NCBI GenBank assembly: GCA_020137815.1
Contig: CM035355.1
Span: 3,616,750 to 3,680,749, forward strand
Source of the DNA: Hormiphora californensis
Lineage: Eukaryota; Ctenophora; Tentaculata; Cydippida; Pleurobrachiidae
Reading direction: 5' to 3'
DNA length: 64,000 bases
Below, one piece after another: positions 46,018 to 56,972 of this stretch. Positions within the stretch are counted from its first letter, which is position 1; every line of letters starts with the position of its first letter. Below the pieces are notes generated by a model. That model was given only the letters and a program-made list of their open reading frames with translations, had not been told where the DNA came from and did not search any database. Made by a program: the position numbers and the translations under genes.

Positions 46018-47389
46018 ATGAATTGTTCAGTGCTCCTGGAGGGTGAGGAGGACCCCTCTCTCGAAGTGCAGGTTGAGTGTAGTGCCTACCACTATAACGT
46101 TACTGTCTCCATCGCAGAGAGGTCTGTAACGCTCACCATTCTCTTGATCGGGACCCTGGTGGGGCTCATTGGGAACGGCCTGGTGATCCTGGCGAGTCAC
46201 CAGTATGGTACCCTTAACCTGGATCGAATCACCATTGCTCTGGTTCAAAACTTGGCCATTGCAGATTTCCTGTTTATCATTATCTTTGATCTGCCAATGA
46301 TTGTCACCCACTCCATGGGACGGTGGGTCTTTGGTGTGGCGGGTTGTTACTTTGTTGGATATGGCTTCATGATTCCATGTTCCTCAAACATGCTCTTCGT
46401 CATGCTTGTATCGATTCACAGGTGAGTCAAGTATTATATACATCAGCTGTATTATATCAGCTGCATAATATATGCATAATCGATGAGTTGAAGATTTATT
46501 AATTGTGTGTTATCTAATTCCCATTTTCCACTGTTACAGGTACATCAGGTGCAAATGGCCGCACCGAGCAAACATCAACCAACCACGAGCCATGTCAGTA
46601 TCTCTCTGGGTCCAGGGAGTGCTAATCTGGGGTTTCTACGCATTCTTCACCAAAGTCCCTATCATCTTAAACCCAGTAACAAACCAGTGCGTCTACACCT
46701 TCCACCGCTCCACAAACTACACCCACTTTATCTTCATGTGTTTCTCCGCACTCAACACCGGAGTGATACTCTTCACCAACACCGCCATGTGGTGTATGGT
46801 GAGGGGCATGGTCAACAAACGAAAGACTCGAGCTGCTGCTGCCGCTGCACAAGTAGCCGTGTTCACTGATCAGAGTGGACCGAGTGTGGGGAGTGTCCGG
46901 GAGTCACGTGGTGGTGGTGGTGTAGTGAACAACAAACCGAAGAGGTGTGTTCAACACAAGGCCCTCCTGACAACCTCCCTTGTGTCAACCATGTACCTAG
47001 CAAGTTGGCTACCAACTCTAATTGTCTATTTTGTAGACGCATGGCCCTTCTCAGACGTTAGAACACCGGCCTGGTTTGAAAAACTCCACCCCATTGCAAT
47101 CAGTGTCGGGTCATGGGGTAACCCTTTGCTATACACCGCAGTGAACCGAGGGTTTAGGAAGTTTGTTAGCAAGAAATTGCAGTACTACTCGGTGACGGTA
47201 TCAAGGAAGGTTGATCGGATGCCAGAAGACCTGGGAACGGGTGATAGGAATAGGGACATACTGACCGTGGGGGATCGGGGTCGTGATATAGTGACATTAG
47301 GGGTGATAACCGAGAACAGGAGTTGTAGTAGTACTGTGGCGAAGGGCTCACAAAAGGGTGAGGAGAGGGGGATAGAGGAGAGTGTATAG
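46018..47389 (+). CDS. Class A (rhodopsin-like) G protein-coupled receptor, orphan
   Basis: Two exons, 46018-46421 and 46540-47389, with donor CACAG/GTGAGT and acceptor TTACAG. About 417 aa. An N-terminal segment with N-glycosylation sites (NCS, NVT) precedes seven hydrophobic helices. TM1 has LIGNGLVIL (the conserved GN); TM2 has NLAIADFLF (LAxAD); TM3 ends in SIHRYI in place of DRY, with the intron splitting the Arg codon; TM6 has ASWLP in place of CWxP; TM7 has GNPLLY (NPxxY). The second extracellular loop has the expected Cys (TNQCVY). The third intracellular loop is long and rich in R, K, A and G, with a polyAla run. The ligand cannot be predicted. The AG just before ATG 46018 suggests a further 5' non-coding exon. 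Confidence 0.9.
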
Positions 47390-47811
47390 TAAGATACTGT
47401 CCAGAGTGATTTCAAACAGAAATAAGTTATACGCATTTAAATACAAAATTCGCGTCTTTCTCGATCGTTTACTTGCTTATCACAATGTCTTTTCACTGTT
47501 TATGCTGACCTCCAACCCTGAAATGAGTTAAATTTTTTTGTGAGTCGTTTTTATTTGTATTCAATTGCTGTATTTTGTCTTATAATGTTTTGAAAACGAT
47601 AAGATAATGTTTTTCTTAAAAGCAGGTACCATTCATGTTCATCTCACAAAAAGAGCTAGAACGGAGGAGAGCTTAGAATTGTCCTCCCGATCCATTAAAA
47701 ATCACTCAAGATAAAAGAATAACGTTTACTCTTTTAACTTGAGTAGTTTTTTATTTTAAACAACTTTCATGGCTAATTATATCTATCGTGTCTCATCACG
47801 GTTAACTTACA
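47390..47811. other. Convergent 3' region
   Basis: 3' flanks of the plus-strand GPCR and of the minus-strand gene that ends near 47812. AT-rich; no gene seen. Confidence 0.4.
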
Positions 47812-49027
47812 TGATCCTCGATTTTTCCTGCCCGATGTATGTCGCTAACTTCCTTGAAAAGTTTGGCTAAGTCTTTTACATGCTGGAAGATTGGTTGATC
47901 TTTGTAGTATTCAAAGCCCTCCCCATCAGTGTGGGGTCCCTGAAATCACGTACAAGAATTTACTAAAATCACTGCGCTGGCAAGCATAAAGGTGGCTCAA
48001 TCCAATTCCATTAGATTAGTTTTTGCTAAAGCAAGTCAAATCATTCATATGGTTAACCATATTGGTGATTAACAAGGCCTCTTCTCGTGACCGTATCATG
48101 TGATGACCAATGACCATATTTATTATTTGGGTATGTGATGACGTCATATGACCAAATTTCGACATTATATGATAACCTACTACTGCCCCCCTTACCTCAA
48201 TAAGGTAGGAGCCCTTGACCTGTTCAAGGTCAGCAAACCACACCCTCCCCACATTCCGATCCTGTAGGGACATGTGTTGTCGAGTTCCAATGAGACTGCC
48301 ATTACAGTACACATCCAGTACAGAACCAGTGAAATCTGCCGTAAAGGTCCTGCAGCCTGGAAGGAGAGAAGATGTGAGCAGAGAGGTCATTGCAACCTAG
48401 ACAGAGGTCATTGCAACATAGACAGAGGTCATTGCAACCTAGACAGAGGTCATTGCAACCTAGACAGAGGTCATGTTGCAACTTAGATAGAGGTCATTGC
48501 AACCTAGATAGAGGTCATTGCAACCTAGACAGAGGTCATTGCAACCTAGATAGAGGTCATTGCAACCTAGACAGAGGTCATTGCAACCTAGACAGAGGTC
48601 ATTAAAACCTAGATAGAGGTCATTGCAACCTAGACAGAGGTCATTGCAACCTAGACAGAGGTCATTGCAACCTAGACAGAGGTCATTACAACCTAGATAG
48701 AGGTCATTGCAACCTAGACAGAGGTCATTGCAACATAGACAGAGGTCATTGCAACCTAGACAGAGGTCATTGCAACCTAGACAGAGGTCATTGCAACCTA
48801 GACAGAGGTCATTGCAACATAGACAGAGGTCATTGCAACCTAGAAGAAAGATTGTGAATGAGGGAAAAGAGGGTACGTGGCTACCTTCTACTGACGTCAT
48901 GGGTTGACTGAGTCTCTCCAGTCTCCTATTGTGGGACTTGACGCAGTTCAAACAACAATTAATCTCAGCGACTCTCAGCGACTCTCAGCGTAAAGGTGTG
49001 AGATCACACGTACAATGAACGTAGTAA

Positions 49028-49110
<83 letters not shown>

Positions 49111-50241
49111 CAGACAGAGAGACAGAAACACATAGAGGGCGTGGATTAAAATGACGTACCACTGGCATCAGGTTCGGGAAGAGAGGTGGCAATCTCTACA
49201 GGGTCCTTTCCAATCCAGTGCAGCCAAACAGCGGGCTGCTCTCCCCTCAGAGCCTCTACAAACCGCAACTGACCCATCCAATAACCCTCTGGGAGGGTGA
49301 GTGTTACTTTCTGACTGGTGTTCCCATCATATATGGGGGGTAATGGGTAGTGGTGAGTTGGTTCAGACCTTTCTGATATTAGGGATTTAAGCATATTATG
49401 GGCGGTTCTAATTTGTAGCTACAAGTAGTAGCAGTTTCACTACAAATATGGTAGAGAAAGTTTCACTCCTAATATGGTAGAGAAAGTTTCACTCCTAATA
49501 TGGTAGTGAAAGTTTCACTCCTAATATGGTAGTGAAAGTTTCACTCCTAATATGGTAGTGAAAGTTTCACTCCTAATATGGTAGTGAAAGTTTCACTCCT
49601 AATATGGTAGTGAAAGTTTAACACTCCTAATATGGTAGTAAAAGTTTCACTCCAAATACAGTGCAACTGCCACTGGACCAACTCAAACGTAATGAAACTC
49701 TTATCTTTTCATTCCAATGTTATGTCATCACACATATTGCAGACGCTAAAAGAACTGCTGTACACAGTGATCTAGAAGCAACACCCTATTCAGAGGGGTT
49801 GGGGGTTGAGAAGTTAGCTTCCATTTTATTTTAACATCACTCTCACCTTTACATTTAGTACTAATATCTCTCTCTCTCTCTCACCTTTGGAGTAGAATCC
49901 TACACCTCTCCACACTGTATCACCAGGTTTTGCTGCCACTTTCACGTGAATCTTATCTCGCCCATCAAACCTAGTGGAAACAGTGAAACAAATCAATCTT
50001 GAACATTGTCTGTGTTCTAGCTAACCCCATTGACTTTCTCTCTCTAAACTAGTAGGGCGATAAATAGATCTCTAGAAGCTTATATCTCTGGGCAAACTAT
50101 TTGGTTTATAAAGAAATCCTCCGTACCATTGCATGTCCCAATCAATTGTTGATTCCCATATTTCCCCGGGCAGGTCGACTCCTGATGGTATGGTGATGGA
50201 GCTAAGGGTCCTCTTCTGGCTTGTAACGGGACTTTGGACAC
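47812..50241 (-). CDS. Unrecognised multi-exon gene, 5' end not identified
   Basis: Five exons with AG/GT borders and consistent phase: 50241-50127, 49970-49885, 49372-49160, 48356-48196 and 47939-47812. The upstream start exon was not found; the first exon listed begins in phase 1. About 234 residues are visible. Trp/Gly-rich stretches (EIWESTIDWDMQW, GDTVWRGVGFYSK, GYWMGQLRF, WLHWIGKDPVEI, GRVWFADLEQVKGSYLIE) suggest repeated beta-sandwich or carbohydrate-binding-like modules, followed by a charged helical C-terminus (HVKDLAKLFKEVSDIHRAG). I do not recognise the family. The stop at 47812 assumes the last exon reads through GTAAGT; another 3' exon is possible. Confidence 0.6.
47969..48022. 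mobile_element. Repeat family A, short third copy (fragment)
   Basis: TCACTGCGCTGGCAAGC followed by ATAAAGGTGGCTC and ATTAGATTAGTTTTTGC joins the start block of copies at 28952 and 31199 almost directly to their end block. It lies in an intron of the gene at 47812-50241. Confidence 0.6.
48382..48842. repeat. 21-bp minisatellite in an intron
   Basis: About 22 near-identical copies of AGGTCATTGCAACCTAGACA plus G, with T/C and A/G variants and one copy lengthened by a few bases. Since 21 is a multiple of 3, long open frames appear on both strands, but they are artefacts of the repeat. Confidence 0.95.
49028..49109. repeat. (GA)n microsatellite
   Basis: A GA run of about 80 bp in an intron of the gene at 47812-50241. 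Confidence 0.9.
49440..49655. repeat. 26-bp tandem repeat in an intron
   Basis: About eight copies of TTTCACTCCTAATATGGTAG plus TGAAAG, each able to form a small stem because GTGAAA and TTTCAC are complementary. Confidence 0.9.
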
Positions 50242-50639
50242 CTGTGGGGGTTAGGGAGTGTTTTGAAGGTAGGATGGTTCCGATGGAAATGAGGTTCTCA
50301 TGTTTCTGAATAATGCGTATTATAACCGTATCATGTTTACAACATGCCTATATTATCAGTGTTACTACATACTAACATACCTCCTACAGCCACTGATCGA
50401 GAGACAGTGGTGGCTATCTGTCTTGCACAATACCGAATCATTCCTTGCAGCTGAGGTGTATAGTAGAGAAGTAGTAAAACTCATGGATATTGTAATTTCG
50501 CAATGTAATATGTATTGTAAACTAAAAACGGGGAAATATCAAATATATCTTCAAAAATTACAAATCTAACTTCTAAATAAATTTTCTAGCAAAACAGTAA
50601 CAACACTCAACAGTAAAAAGAATAGTTCTGAAGTATTAG

Positions 50640-50971
50640 ACAATTTTGACCGGTGATCTAAGTTTTCACAGTGCACCGTTTCCGGTGGTCTAACCACTTA
50701 GACCACCGGTTACAGTGCACTGTGAAAACTTAGACCACTGCAAAACACTAGTAATTATAAAGTAAAATACCGTTGCAGTGGTATGTGAAAAATTAGACAC
50801 TTTCTAGTCACACACACACAGTATAAACGTTACGTCACTACTGCACACGCCTTAATCCTTATCGTTTCTTCCCCTCTGCAACTATAGGTCACGTGATCGT
50901 CACGTGATGGCACCACCCCAATGAGCGTCCTGCATCTGCTTTCCCTCTCTGCCTTCGATTCTCTCTTTCCA

Positions 50972-51051
<80 letters not shown>

Positions 51052-51140
51052 AATCTTTATCTCTCTCACTCAGTTTGTTTCCAAAATCATCTAATAAAAT
51101 TAGATGACTTCTTTTACATGCTCTATTACACAGCAATAAT
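50640..51140. mobile_element. Repeat-family insertion (copy 2, inverted relative to 19190-19960)
   Basis: Shares with 19190-19960 the hairpin block around CCACCGGTTACAGTGCACTG, the phrase AACACTAGTAATTATAAAGT, GGTCACGTGATCGTCACGTG, a CT array (50960-51048) and the end block ATCATCTAATAAAATTAGAT, all in the opposite order. Non-coding. Confidence 0.75.
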
Positions 51141-51149
51141 GTTAAAGAT

Positions 51150-51345
51150 TCTTTCACTTTTAGGCCTCGCAGGCTCGGCCCAAAAGTACAACTACAGAGC
51201 TCGCAGGCTCGCTCAGTAGTTACACTTAGCGTGCCTCGCAGGCTCGGCAGCTAAGTAAAAGGATCTACCTCGACCTCTCGGTCTCGGTTCATTATTGTTG
51301 TATTTAGAACACTCGGCCTTCGGCCTCGTGCACTAAATAGTAATA
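51150..51345. repeat. Short dispersed repeats: GCCTCGCAGGCTCGG and relatives
   Basis: Three copies of (G)CCTCGCAGGCTCGG/C and a related palindrome, ACTCGGCCTTCGGCCTCGTG, each embedded in AGTA-rich sequence. The pattern does not look coding. Confidence 0.6.
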
Positions 51346-51428
51346 GAACATTTTAACCAGTCATCTAATCATATATCATATAACCTCTCTTAGCCAGATG
51401 CCCCTAGCCAGATGCCCCAGTCAGTTTA

Positions 51429-52598
51429 TTATATTAGTGACCGTTCCTCAAAGAGTGTTGTCTGTTGTTGAACAAATTGTATCTGATCCAAATATCTACG
51501 ATCCCCACAGCAGCAGCGACCCCTCACAAGAGCGACAATAGCAGCAGCGACCAAGCAAACCAGCGCCACAGGGGATACAACCACGATAGAAATATACAAG
51601 GGTTCCATTCGGGCAGACTCGTACCAGTTTCTGTACCACATATTATATGAGTCATCCACCACAGGGCCACTGTGAACAATCTCTATCGAACTGGAGTTCT
51701 CCCAAGTTGTTGCTTTGAAGGTGGTTCCATCCTCGAGACAGTAGAGAATTAGAGAGGCATCCTGAGGGCAGCTGATATCAGTTAGTTTCATTATAGACTC
51801 GCTATACAGTTGGGAGGGGTGGTTTACGGACTGGTAGGTGTAGTTGAAACACATGAATACATCTTGTTGTTTCAGATCATCTAGTGACATCAACGATTCA
51901 GACTCACAGGGCTCCACCTTATTGCGATGGGTGTTCGGACATGAGTTTGTAACAAATCGTACTTTCCATGTCACTACAGCTGACCCAGTCGTAACACATT
52001 GGACAAAGGTGTAGGAAGTAGAGGGACGTACTGATTGGAAGTATGTGACCTCTTTGGGATATGAAACGGTTGTATCTGCAACATCATACAACGTGATATT
52101 CTCACTCATTTTATCATCCGGCCAGATCACTTGCATGCCCTTCTCTATATCACTAAGGGTACAATTGTACACACCCAGATCACTTTCAGTGACATTAGCA
52201 ATCGTTAACATTGTGTTATAACACAGGTCCGAGTAGTGACTGTAATCTAACTCTGTAGACATGTTACCCAGTCCCATCCTTTGTGCCATGTCCTCAGAGC
52301 CAGGTGTGATCGCACAGTATCCGTATGTGTAAAAGTTTGTTACTGAGAACCGTGATCCCGGTTCAATTTGCTCGCCCTCCCTAGACCACCAATAGGTACA
52401 GTTGTTTTGTGTCTTATCGGGGAAACATTGCGCTACTTCAATAGCATCACCATACATCCTCTGGATGAGTTTAGAACACCGGAGGTGGGCTGTTGAACCG
52501 AGGATTGCCGGTTCCAGGAGGATGGAATGGTGTGGTAACATGGATAGGATGTTGGGGATTAGGAGATGTAGGATTAGGAGGTGTAGTAATACTGTCAT
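51429..52598 (-). CDS. Ig-like single-pass transmembrane receptor, paralog 1
   Basis: A 389-aa intronless ORF from ATG 52598. It has an N-terminal signal peptide (LLHLLILHLLIPNIL) and a V-like immunoglobulin domain: HLRCSKLI for strand B Cys, YWWSREG for the core Trp and DLGVYNCTLS for the D-x-G-x-Y-x-C motif. A second domain has repeated Cys (VQCVTTGSAVVTWKV...). Ten or so N-x-S/T sites are visible. A transmembrane helix lies near 338-362 (YISIVVVSPVALVCLVAAAI), followed by Arg and a Cys-rich patch (CCCGD), and the cytoplasmic tail is about 25 aa. It is a surface receptor by architecture; the ligand is unknown. A close paralog lies next to it at 53085-54377 on the same strand. The tail lacks an ITIM/ITAM. 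Confidence 0.85.
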   Translation of the reverse strand: MTVLLHLLILHLLIPNILSMLPHHSILLEPAILGSTAHLRCSKLIQRMYGDAIEVAQCFPDKTQNNCTYWWSREGEQIEPGSRFSVTNFYTYGYCAITPGSEDMAQRMGLGNMSTELDYSHYSDLCYNTMLTIANVTESDLGVYNCTLSDIEKGMQVIWPDDKMSENITLYDVADTTVSYPKEVTYFQSVRPSTSYTFVQCVTTGSAVVTWKVRFVTNSCPNTHRNKVEPCESESLMSLDDLKQQDVFMCFNYTYQSVNHPSQLYSESIMKLTDISCPQDASLILYCLEDGTTFKATTWENSSSIEIVHSGPVVDDSYNMWYRNWYESARMEPLYISIVVVSPVALVCLVAAAIVALVRGRCCCGDRRYLDQIQFVQQQTTLFEERSLI

Positions 52599-53084
52599 GT
52601 TGATGAGCTAGAGATATAGAGAGAGGTAACAGAAGGATGTTATAGATCTGCTGTGAGTATGTGCAAAAACATCATCGCTCATCTATGGGAGAATGGGACA
52701 GGGAGGTTATTGGGTTGTTGAGAAATAGAAAAAAACGGTCACATCTTGCTCCGATCCCAACAGTAATATGGAAATACACATGATATATTCATCTGAAAAC
52801 TTTGAAATACATAAAAACGCTCAAACATAATAATACGGCCTACGCTAAGCATATAATAACTTGAACTTCTACGCTAGGTATTAACTAAATAACACTGATA
52901 ACAATATTATAATCTGCGAAAAAACTTGAGTTTTTTTTTTGAAAACTACACGCATTTCAGTTGTGGATGTGCTATTACAGGCAAGCTCAGCTCGCTGATC
53001 AAATGTCTATTGCACACGCTGTTTCGTTTTTAGTCCTTTCTTTACTCCACTTACTGACACTCAAAAAGTGAGCTAGCAGTCTCT
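52599..53084. other. Spacer between the two Ig-like receptor genes
   Basis: AT-rich and without ORFs; a T run lies at about 52931-52939. It should contain the promoter of the gene starting at 52598. Confidence 0.4.
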
Positions 53085-54377
53085 CTAACTCGGGCAGAAT
53101 TGTGCATCAATGGTGGCGGGTGGTTGATAGGGAGGGATCCCTACAGCGGCTGGCTGGTTAGGCCATGCCATTGGTCTCACAACCTGCTGTGGGGGTGGCT
53201 GGTGGACCATCACTGAACCGTGAACCTGGTTATATTGTGGGGCTAGTGGCTGGAAGGTGGTGACCGGAGAGAATATAACTCTCTGTTGAGATGGATGACA
53301 ACATTGGCCCCGGATCGAAATCACAATTAGAGCAGCAATAAAGGCGCACCCCAAAAGTACTGGGACAAAAATGATCGCTATTGTGATGTGTTCAGTTCTC
53401 CTCCAATACCAGCTGCCCCAGTCATCGTAACTCCCCGAGTATTTCTCAATACTGGTGCCAGTTCCATTTCCCCAGGTGCTCGGCTTGTAATCCTTCTCAT
53501 CCTCCACGCAATACACAATTACACTTTGGGAGTACGAACAACTAATATCGGACACCATTATAATTGACTCTCCGTATAGGTCGGTAGGGTGGGCAGAGGA
53601 GACGTAGTTGTAATCAAAGCACAGATACATGTCTCTCTTTTTCAGGTCGTCCAAGTCGAACCAGGTCCTCTCTTCACAAGGCTCTGTTTTGTCTGTCTGC
53701 CATCTCTGACAACTTGAATCAGGGATCCGTGCCTTCCAAATGACAGGTGCACCAGTTGTCACACATTGGATGACGACGTATCTGTTAGCGTTCCACGGTG
53801 TAATCGTCTCGTAGTACTCGATCGCCTTAGGATACTTTACAGATATATCATTCCTATCGTAGAGAGTAATGTTCTGAGTCCAATAATCATCCGGAGCGTA
53901 TCGATCTTTTTCACCGCTGGGTTCGCTGAGAGAGCAGTTGTATACCCCGAGGTCCTCTGTTCTCACGCCAGTAATGGTGAGAACGGTGTTGTAGCAACTC
54001 ATAGAATATTGGTCCTCATCCTGGACTCCATTCTCTCGCGAGGAGGATTCAAGACCAAGCTTGGCCGCCATAATTTCCGAATTAGGGGTAACTGCACAGT
54101 ACTCGTATGAATAAAAGTTCTTTATTTTATATCGGGTAGTCTCGGCATCATCTATTGGTACTCCATCTTTGGACCATCGATACCGGCAATTGTTCATCTC
54201 GCTCGGCACACAATCTGCTGTCTCCCCGTAGTCATATTGAAACCGGTGAACAATCTTGGAGCACCGGAGTTCAGCTGTCTCACCCAGTGTTGCAGGTTCA
54301 AGGGGGACTGCAGAGTGAGGAAGGTAGTCCCCACGGGCATGTAAAATTAGGAAACACAGTAGTAGAGCTGGGAACAT
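53085..54377 (-). CDS. Ig-like single-pass transmembrane receptor, paralog 2
   Basis: Intronless, 430 aa from the Met at 54377 (MFPALLLCFLILHARG, a good signal peptide). An in-frame Met at 54413 lies inside a transposon end and is less likely. The Ig domain matches paralog 1: AELRCSKIV, CRYRWSKDG, DLGVYNCSLS. The second module has the same spacing (VVIQCVTTGAPVIWKA, DLDDLKKRDMYLCFDYNY, DISCSYSQSVIVYCVEDE). The membrane helix is near 340-362 (TIAIIFVPVLLGCAFIAALI), followed by IRGQCC. The cytoplasmic tail is longer (about 65 aa) and Pro/Gln-rich with PPPQQ, PPYQPP and two Tyr. Paralog 1 has a different tail, so the two may share extracellular function but couple differently. Confidence 0.85.
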   Translation of the reverse strand: MFPALLLCFLILHARGDYLPHSAVPLEPATLGETAELRCSKIVHRFQYDYGETADCVPSEMNNCRYRWSKDGVPIDDAETTRYKIKNFYSYEYCAVTPNSEIMAAKLGLESSSRENGVQDEDQYSMSCYNTVLTITGVRTEDLGVYNCSLSEPSGEKDRYAPDDYWTQNITLYDRNDISVKYPKAIEYYETITPWNANRYVVIQCVTTGAPVIWKARIPDSSCQRWQTDKTEPCEERTWFDLDDLKKRDMYLCFDYNYVSSAHPTDLYGESIIMVSDISCSYSQSVIVYCVEDEKDYKPSTWGNGTGTSIEKYSGSYDDWGSWYWRRTEHITIAIIFVPVLLGCAFIAALIVISIRGQCCHPSQQRVIFSPVTTFQPLAPQYNQVHGSVMVHQPPPQQVVRPMAWPNQPAAVGIPPYQPPATIDAQFCPS

Positions 54378-54399
54378 GCTTAAATCAGGTGAATATGTG

Positions 54400-54450
54400 T
54401 TAAAGGTTGACATGATACCTAAAACTTTTAGTCTATCACCGAATTAAGCG
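54400..54450. mobile_element. Solo end of the TTAA-bordered MITE
   Basis: TTAAAGGTTGACATGATACC and then TAAAACTTTTAGTCTATC match the terminal repeat of the element at 6640-7097. No matching opposite end is found to the right. It sits about 25 bp upstream of the likely start codon of Ig-like paralog 2. Confidence 0.65.
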
Positions 54451-55340
54451 TTTAGTTTTTATCCAACAAAATTACCACCGGATATTTCATAAGATAAGAT
54501 TTCCGCAAACTTAAATTTACATTTTACTTTATCTGTCTATTGGGATCGGTGGATTACAGGGGCTCTGCCATGCGGACGATGCGGATGCGTCCGCACTTTT
54601 ACTTCGGATTGTAGAGAGAAAAAGAAGAAAAATTCAAGGAAAAGGGTCGATTTTTCTCAAAAGTTGATGTTTTGAATGGGATTTTTAGTGCAATCCCGAT
54701 CGGATAAATCACACTAACAGTGTTGGCAAACGTTGCTGGCCCCGCGGGATAAGGCAGCGCTTCTCAACTAACAGTGTTGGCAAACGTTGCAGCGCTTTTC
54801 AACTAACAGTGAAAAATCAAAAACAAAAGTTTTAAAAAGAACAAATTTTGAGTTTCAGAATTTTGGAGGATTTTCATGGGCGCCGTTACGATCTGGGTGT
54901 TTGGTGGCCTGTTTACAGGTGCGCGCTGCCAAAAAAGTTGATTCACTAAAATGACTCTAACCGCCAAACCACTCAACCATTTTGGCTAATTCAAAGTTTA
55001 TCTGGTAGGAAATGTCAAGGCCTAACCCCAACCCAAACCCCAGCCCTAACCCTAACCCCACTTTAGCCCTAACCCTAAAAAACCGTTTGTCAGCACTCAC
55101 GAAACACCCAGATTTTAACGCTGGCCGATTTTCATCTGCATCTTACACAATGGAGCGCGCGTGGTTGCGCGGCGCGTTTTGTTATTTGCGCGCTGTAAAG
55201 TGACCGACGCCGCGCACGATATTTTCAACTTTTAAAAAGTTTTTTGAGCCGGCGCGGGAATTTTTTGTTTTTTGTTTTTCTTTTGTTTTTTGTTTTTCTT
55301 TTTTCCACTTTCCACTTTTTTCTTAATTTGAGATTTGCGA
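54451..55340. other. Upstream flank of the R2-like element at 55341, with telomere-like repeats
   Basis: Contains a duplicated phrase AACAGTGTTGGCAAACGTTG (about 54716 and 54770), degenerate CCCTAA repeats at 55017-55080, a GC-rich patch (55155-55260) and a TTTTTGTTTTTC run just before the ORF. Part of it is probably the element's 5' UTR. Confidence 0.5.
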
Positions 55341-56972
55341 ATGAAGAAGGATGAGATCAAGCAGGAGCTCCAAAAACGTGGTATTCCCTACAAAACAAAT
55401 CTATTGAAACCACAGTTACTTGCCTTGCTAGAGGAAAACATCGCCTCAACATCTACATCTCTACCCATCGATCACACCGATCCAGAACAACAGCCACTGT
55501 GTGAGGTGAGCAAAGCGTATCACGAGGTTGTATTCTGGAGAGCAAATTTGTGCCAGGTACCATCCGGGAAAACTGGGAAGGACTTTGTGCATGAAGTGGC
55601 TAATGTTCTGAACTCTTTCAATAAAAACAGCCAGAACAGTACAATTGCAATCATGCTTCTGATGCTACTTTTTCCGCTAGTACTTCAAAAACCATCCGCT
55701 ACCAGTAAAACAAGGGACCATGTTATAGCTATTGAACGACGACTCGAATTATTTCGCACCGGAGATTTTCAATCTCTACTCCGTGAAGGACGTGTAATTC
55801 AGAGCAGATTGCCTAGTAGGGAAGGCAAGGCTCGAAATGTCCTCAAGGCCTTCACTAGATTAATGCTACATGGCAAGGTAGGACAGGCTCTACGTGCAAT
55901 CCGTGATAGCGATGTTGCTCCAGTTCCTGTTACACCAGAAGTTGTTACAGAGTTGATCAAAAAACATCCTGCACCGGCAGCCTCATCGTCACTGTTGGAG
56001 GGCCCAGTTTTCCCCAAAATTGATTGTACATTCTCTCATATATCGGCAAATTCAGTTCTCAAAGCTGCTAAAACTCTAACTGGTTCAGGCGGCCCGTCAG
56101 GAGCGGACTCTGATCTCTGGAAACATATGCTCCTGTCCAAAAAACTCAGCCCCGCCTCAAACGAACTAGCACAGGCCATATCAACTTTCGCTATCAAATT
56201 AGCTACGGAAGTAGTTAATCCTCTTCACCTTTCGGCATACGTTGCATCTAGACTTGTCCCTCTGAGCAAAAAACCATCTGGAATCCGCCCAATCGGGATT
56301 GGTGAAGTCTTACGCCGGCTAGTCGGCAAGGTGATTACCCGCTCACTGAAACCTAATATTGTTGAATCTACCGCCCCGATACAGCTATGTGCTGGGCTGG
56401 AGAGCGGAGTAGAGGCTGCCGTGCATGCAGCGAGAGAACTGTTTGAATCCGAGAAATGTGAGTGTGTGCTATTAATTGATGCAAGTAATGCTTTTAATTC
56501 CTTAAATCGAAATGCTGCTCTAAATAATATTAAATACGTTTGCCCTGAGTTTGAGCATTATTTAAAAAATACATATGGTTTAACATCTAACTTATTCCTA
56601 TGCGATGGAACTAATCATGAAATTATTAAATCTGCTGAAGGGACGACCCAGGGTGATACTGCGGCCATGTTTATGTACGCCAGCTGCCTTATGCCCCTTG
56701 TAATTTCATTGAAGGACATTGAACAGGTTACCCAGATATTTTATGCCGATGATGGCCTGGGCGGAGGGACTTTGGCTTCTGTAAATCAGTGGTGGGATAA
56801 AATCAAACTGAAGGGACCTGAATACGGCTACCTACCCAATCCAAGAAAATCTTGGTTGATTGTTAAACCTCACCTGGAGGACGAGGCAAAAGCCCTTTTC
56901 CCTGATGTTAACATTACCACCGAAGGGCAACGTTACCTGGGATCGTATATCGGAACTAAGGAAGGTCAGCAC
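55341..56972 (+). mobile_element. R2-like non-LTR retrotransposon copy 3, N-terminal part (SAP-like motif, RT)
   Basis: An open frame from ATG 55341 to the insertion at 56973. The first ~35 residues (KKDEIKQELQKRGIPYKTN then PQLLALLEE) resemble a SAP DNA-binding motif. The sequence then aligns with the second ORF of the copy at 23150-24263 (RRLELFRTGDFQSL; SGGPSGADSDLW) and with the RT of 14937-17033: PSGIRPIGIGEVLRRLVGKV, LLIDASNAFNSLNRNAAL, SAEGTTQGDTAAMFMY, catalytic IFYADDGLGGG, NPRKSWLIVKP. The frame is cut at LGSYIGTKEGQ and resumes at 58458. RT residues are intact. Confidence 0.85.

Noticed and set aside
48382-48842. Possible CRISPR array
   Set aside because: Units are contiguous 21-bp repeats with no spacers, in a eukaryotic intron.
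48382-48951. 163-aa Cys/Leu-rich repeat ORF on the minus strand and matching plus-strand ORFs
   Set aside because: The 21-bp tandem repeat keeps every frame open; it lies in an intron of another gene.
54377-54413. Upstream Met of Ig-like paralog 2
   Set aside because: It lies inside a transposon terminal repeat and would put 12 polar residues before a good signal peptide; the Met at 54377 is preferred.
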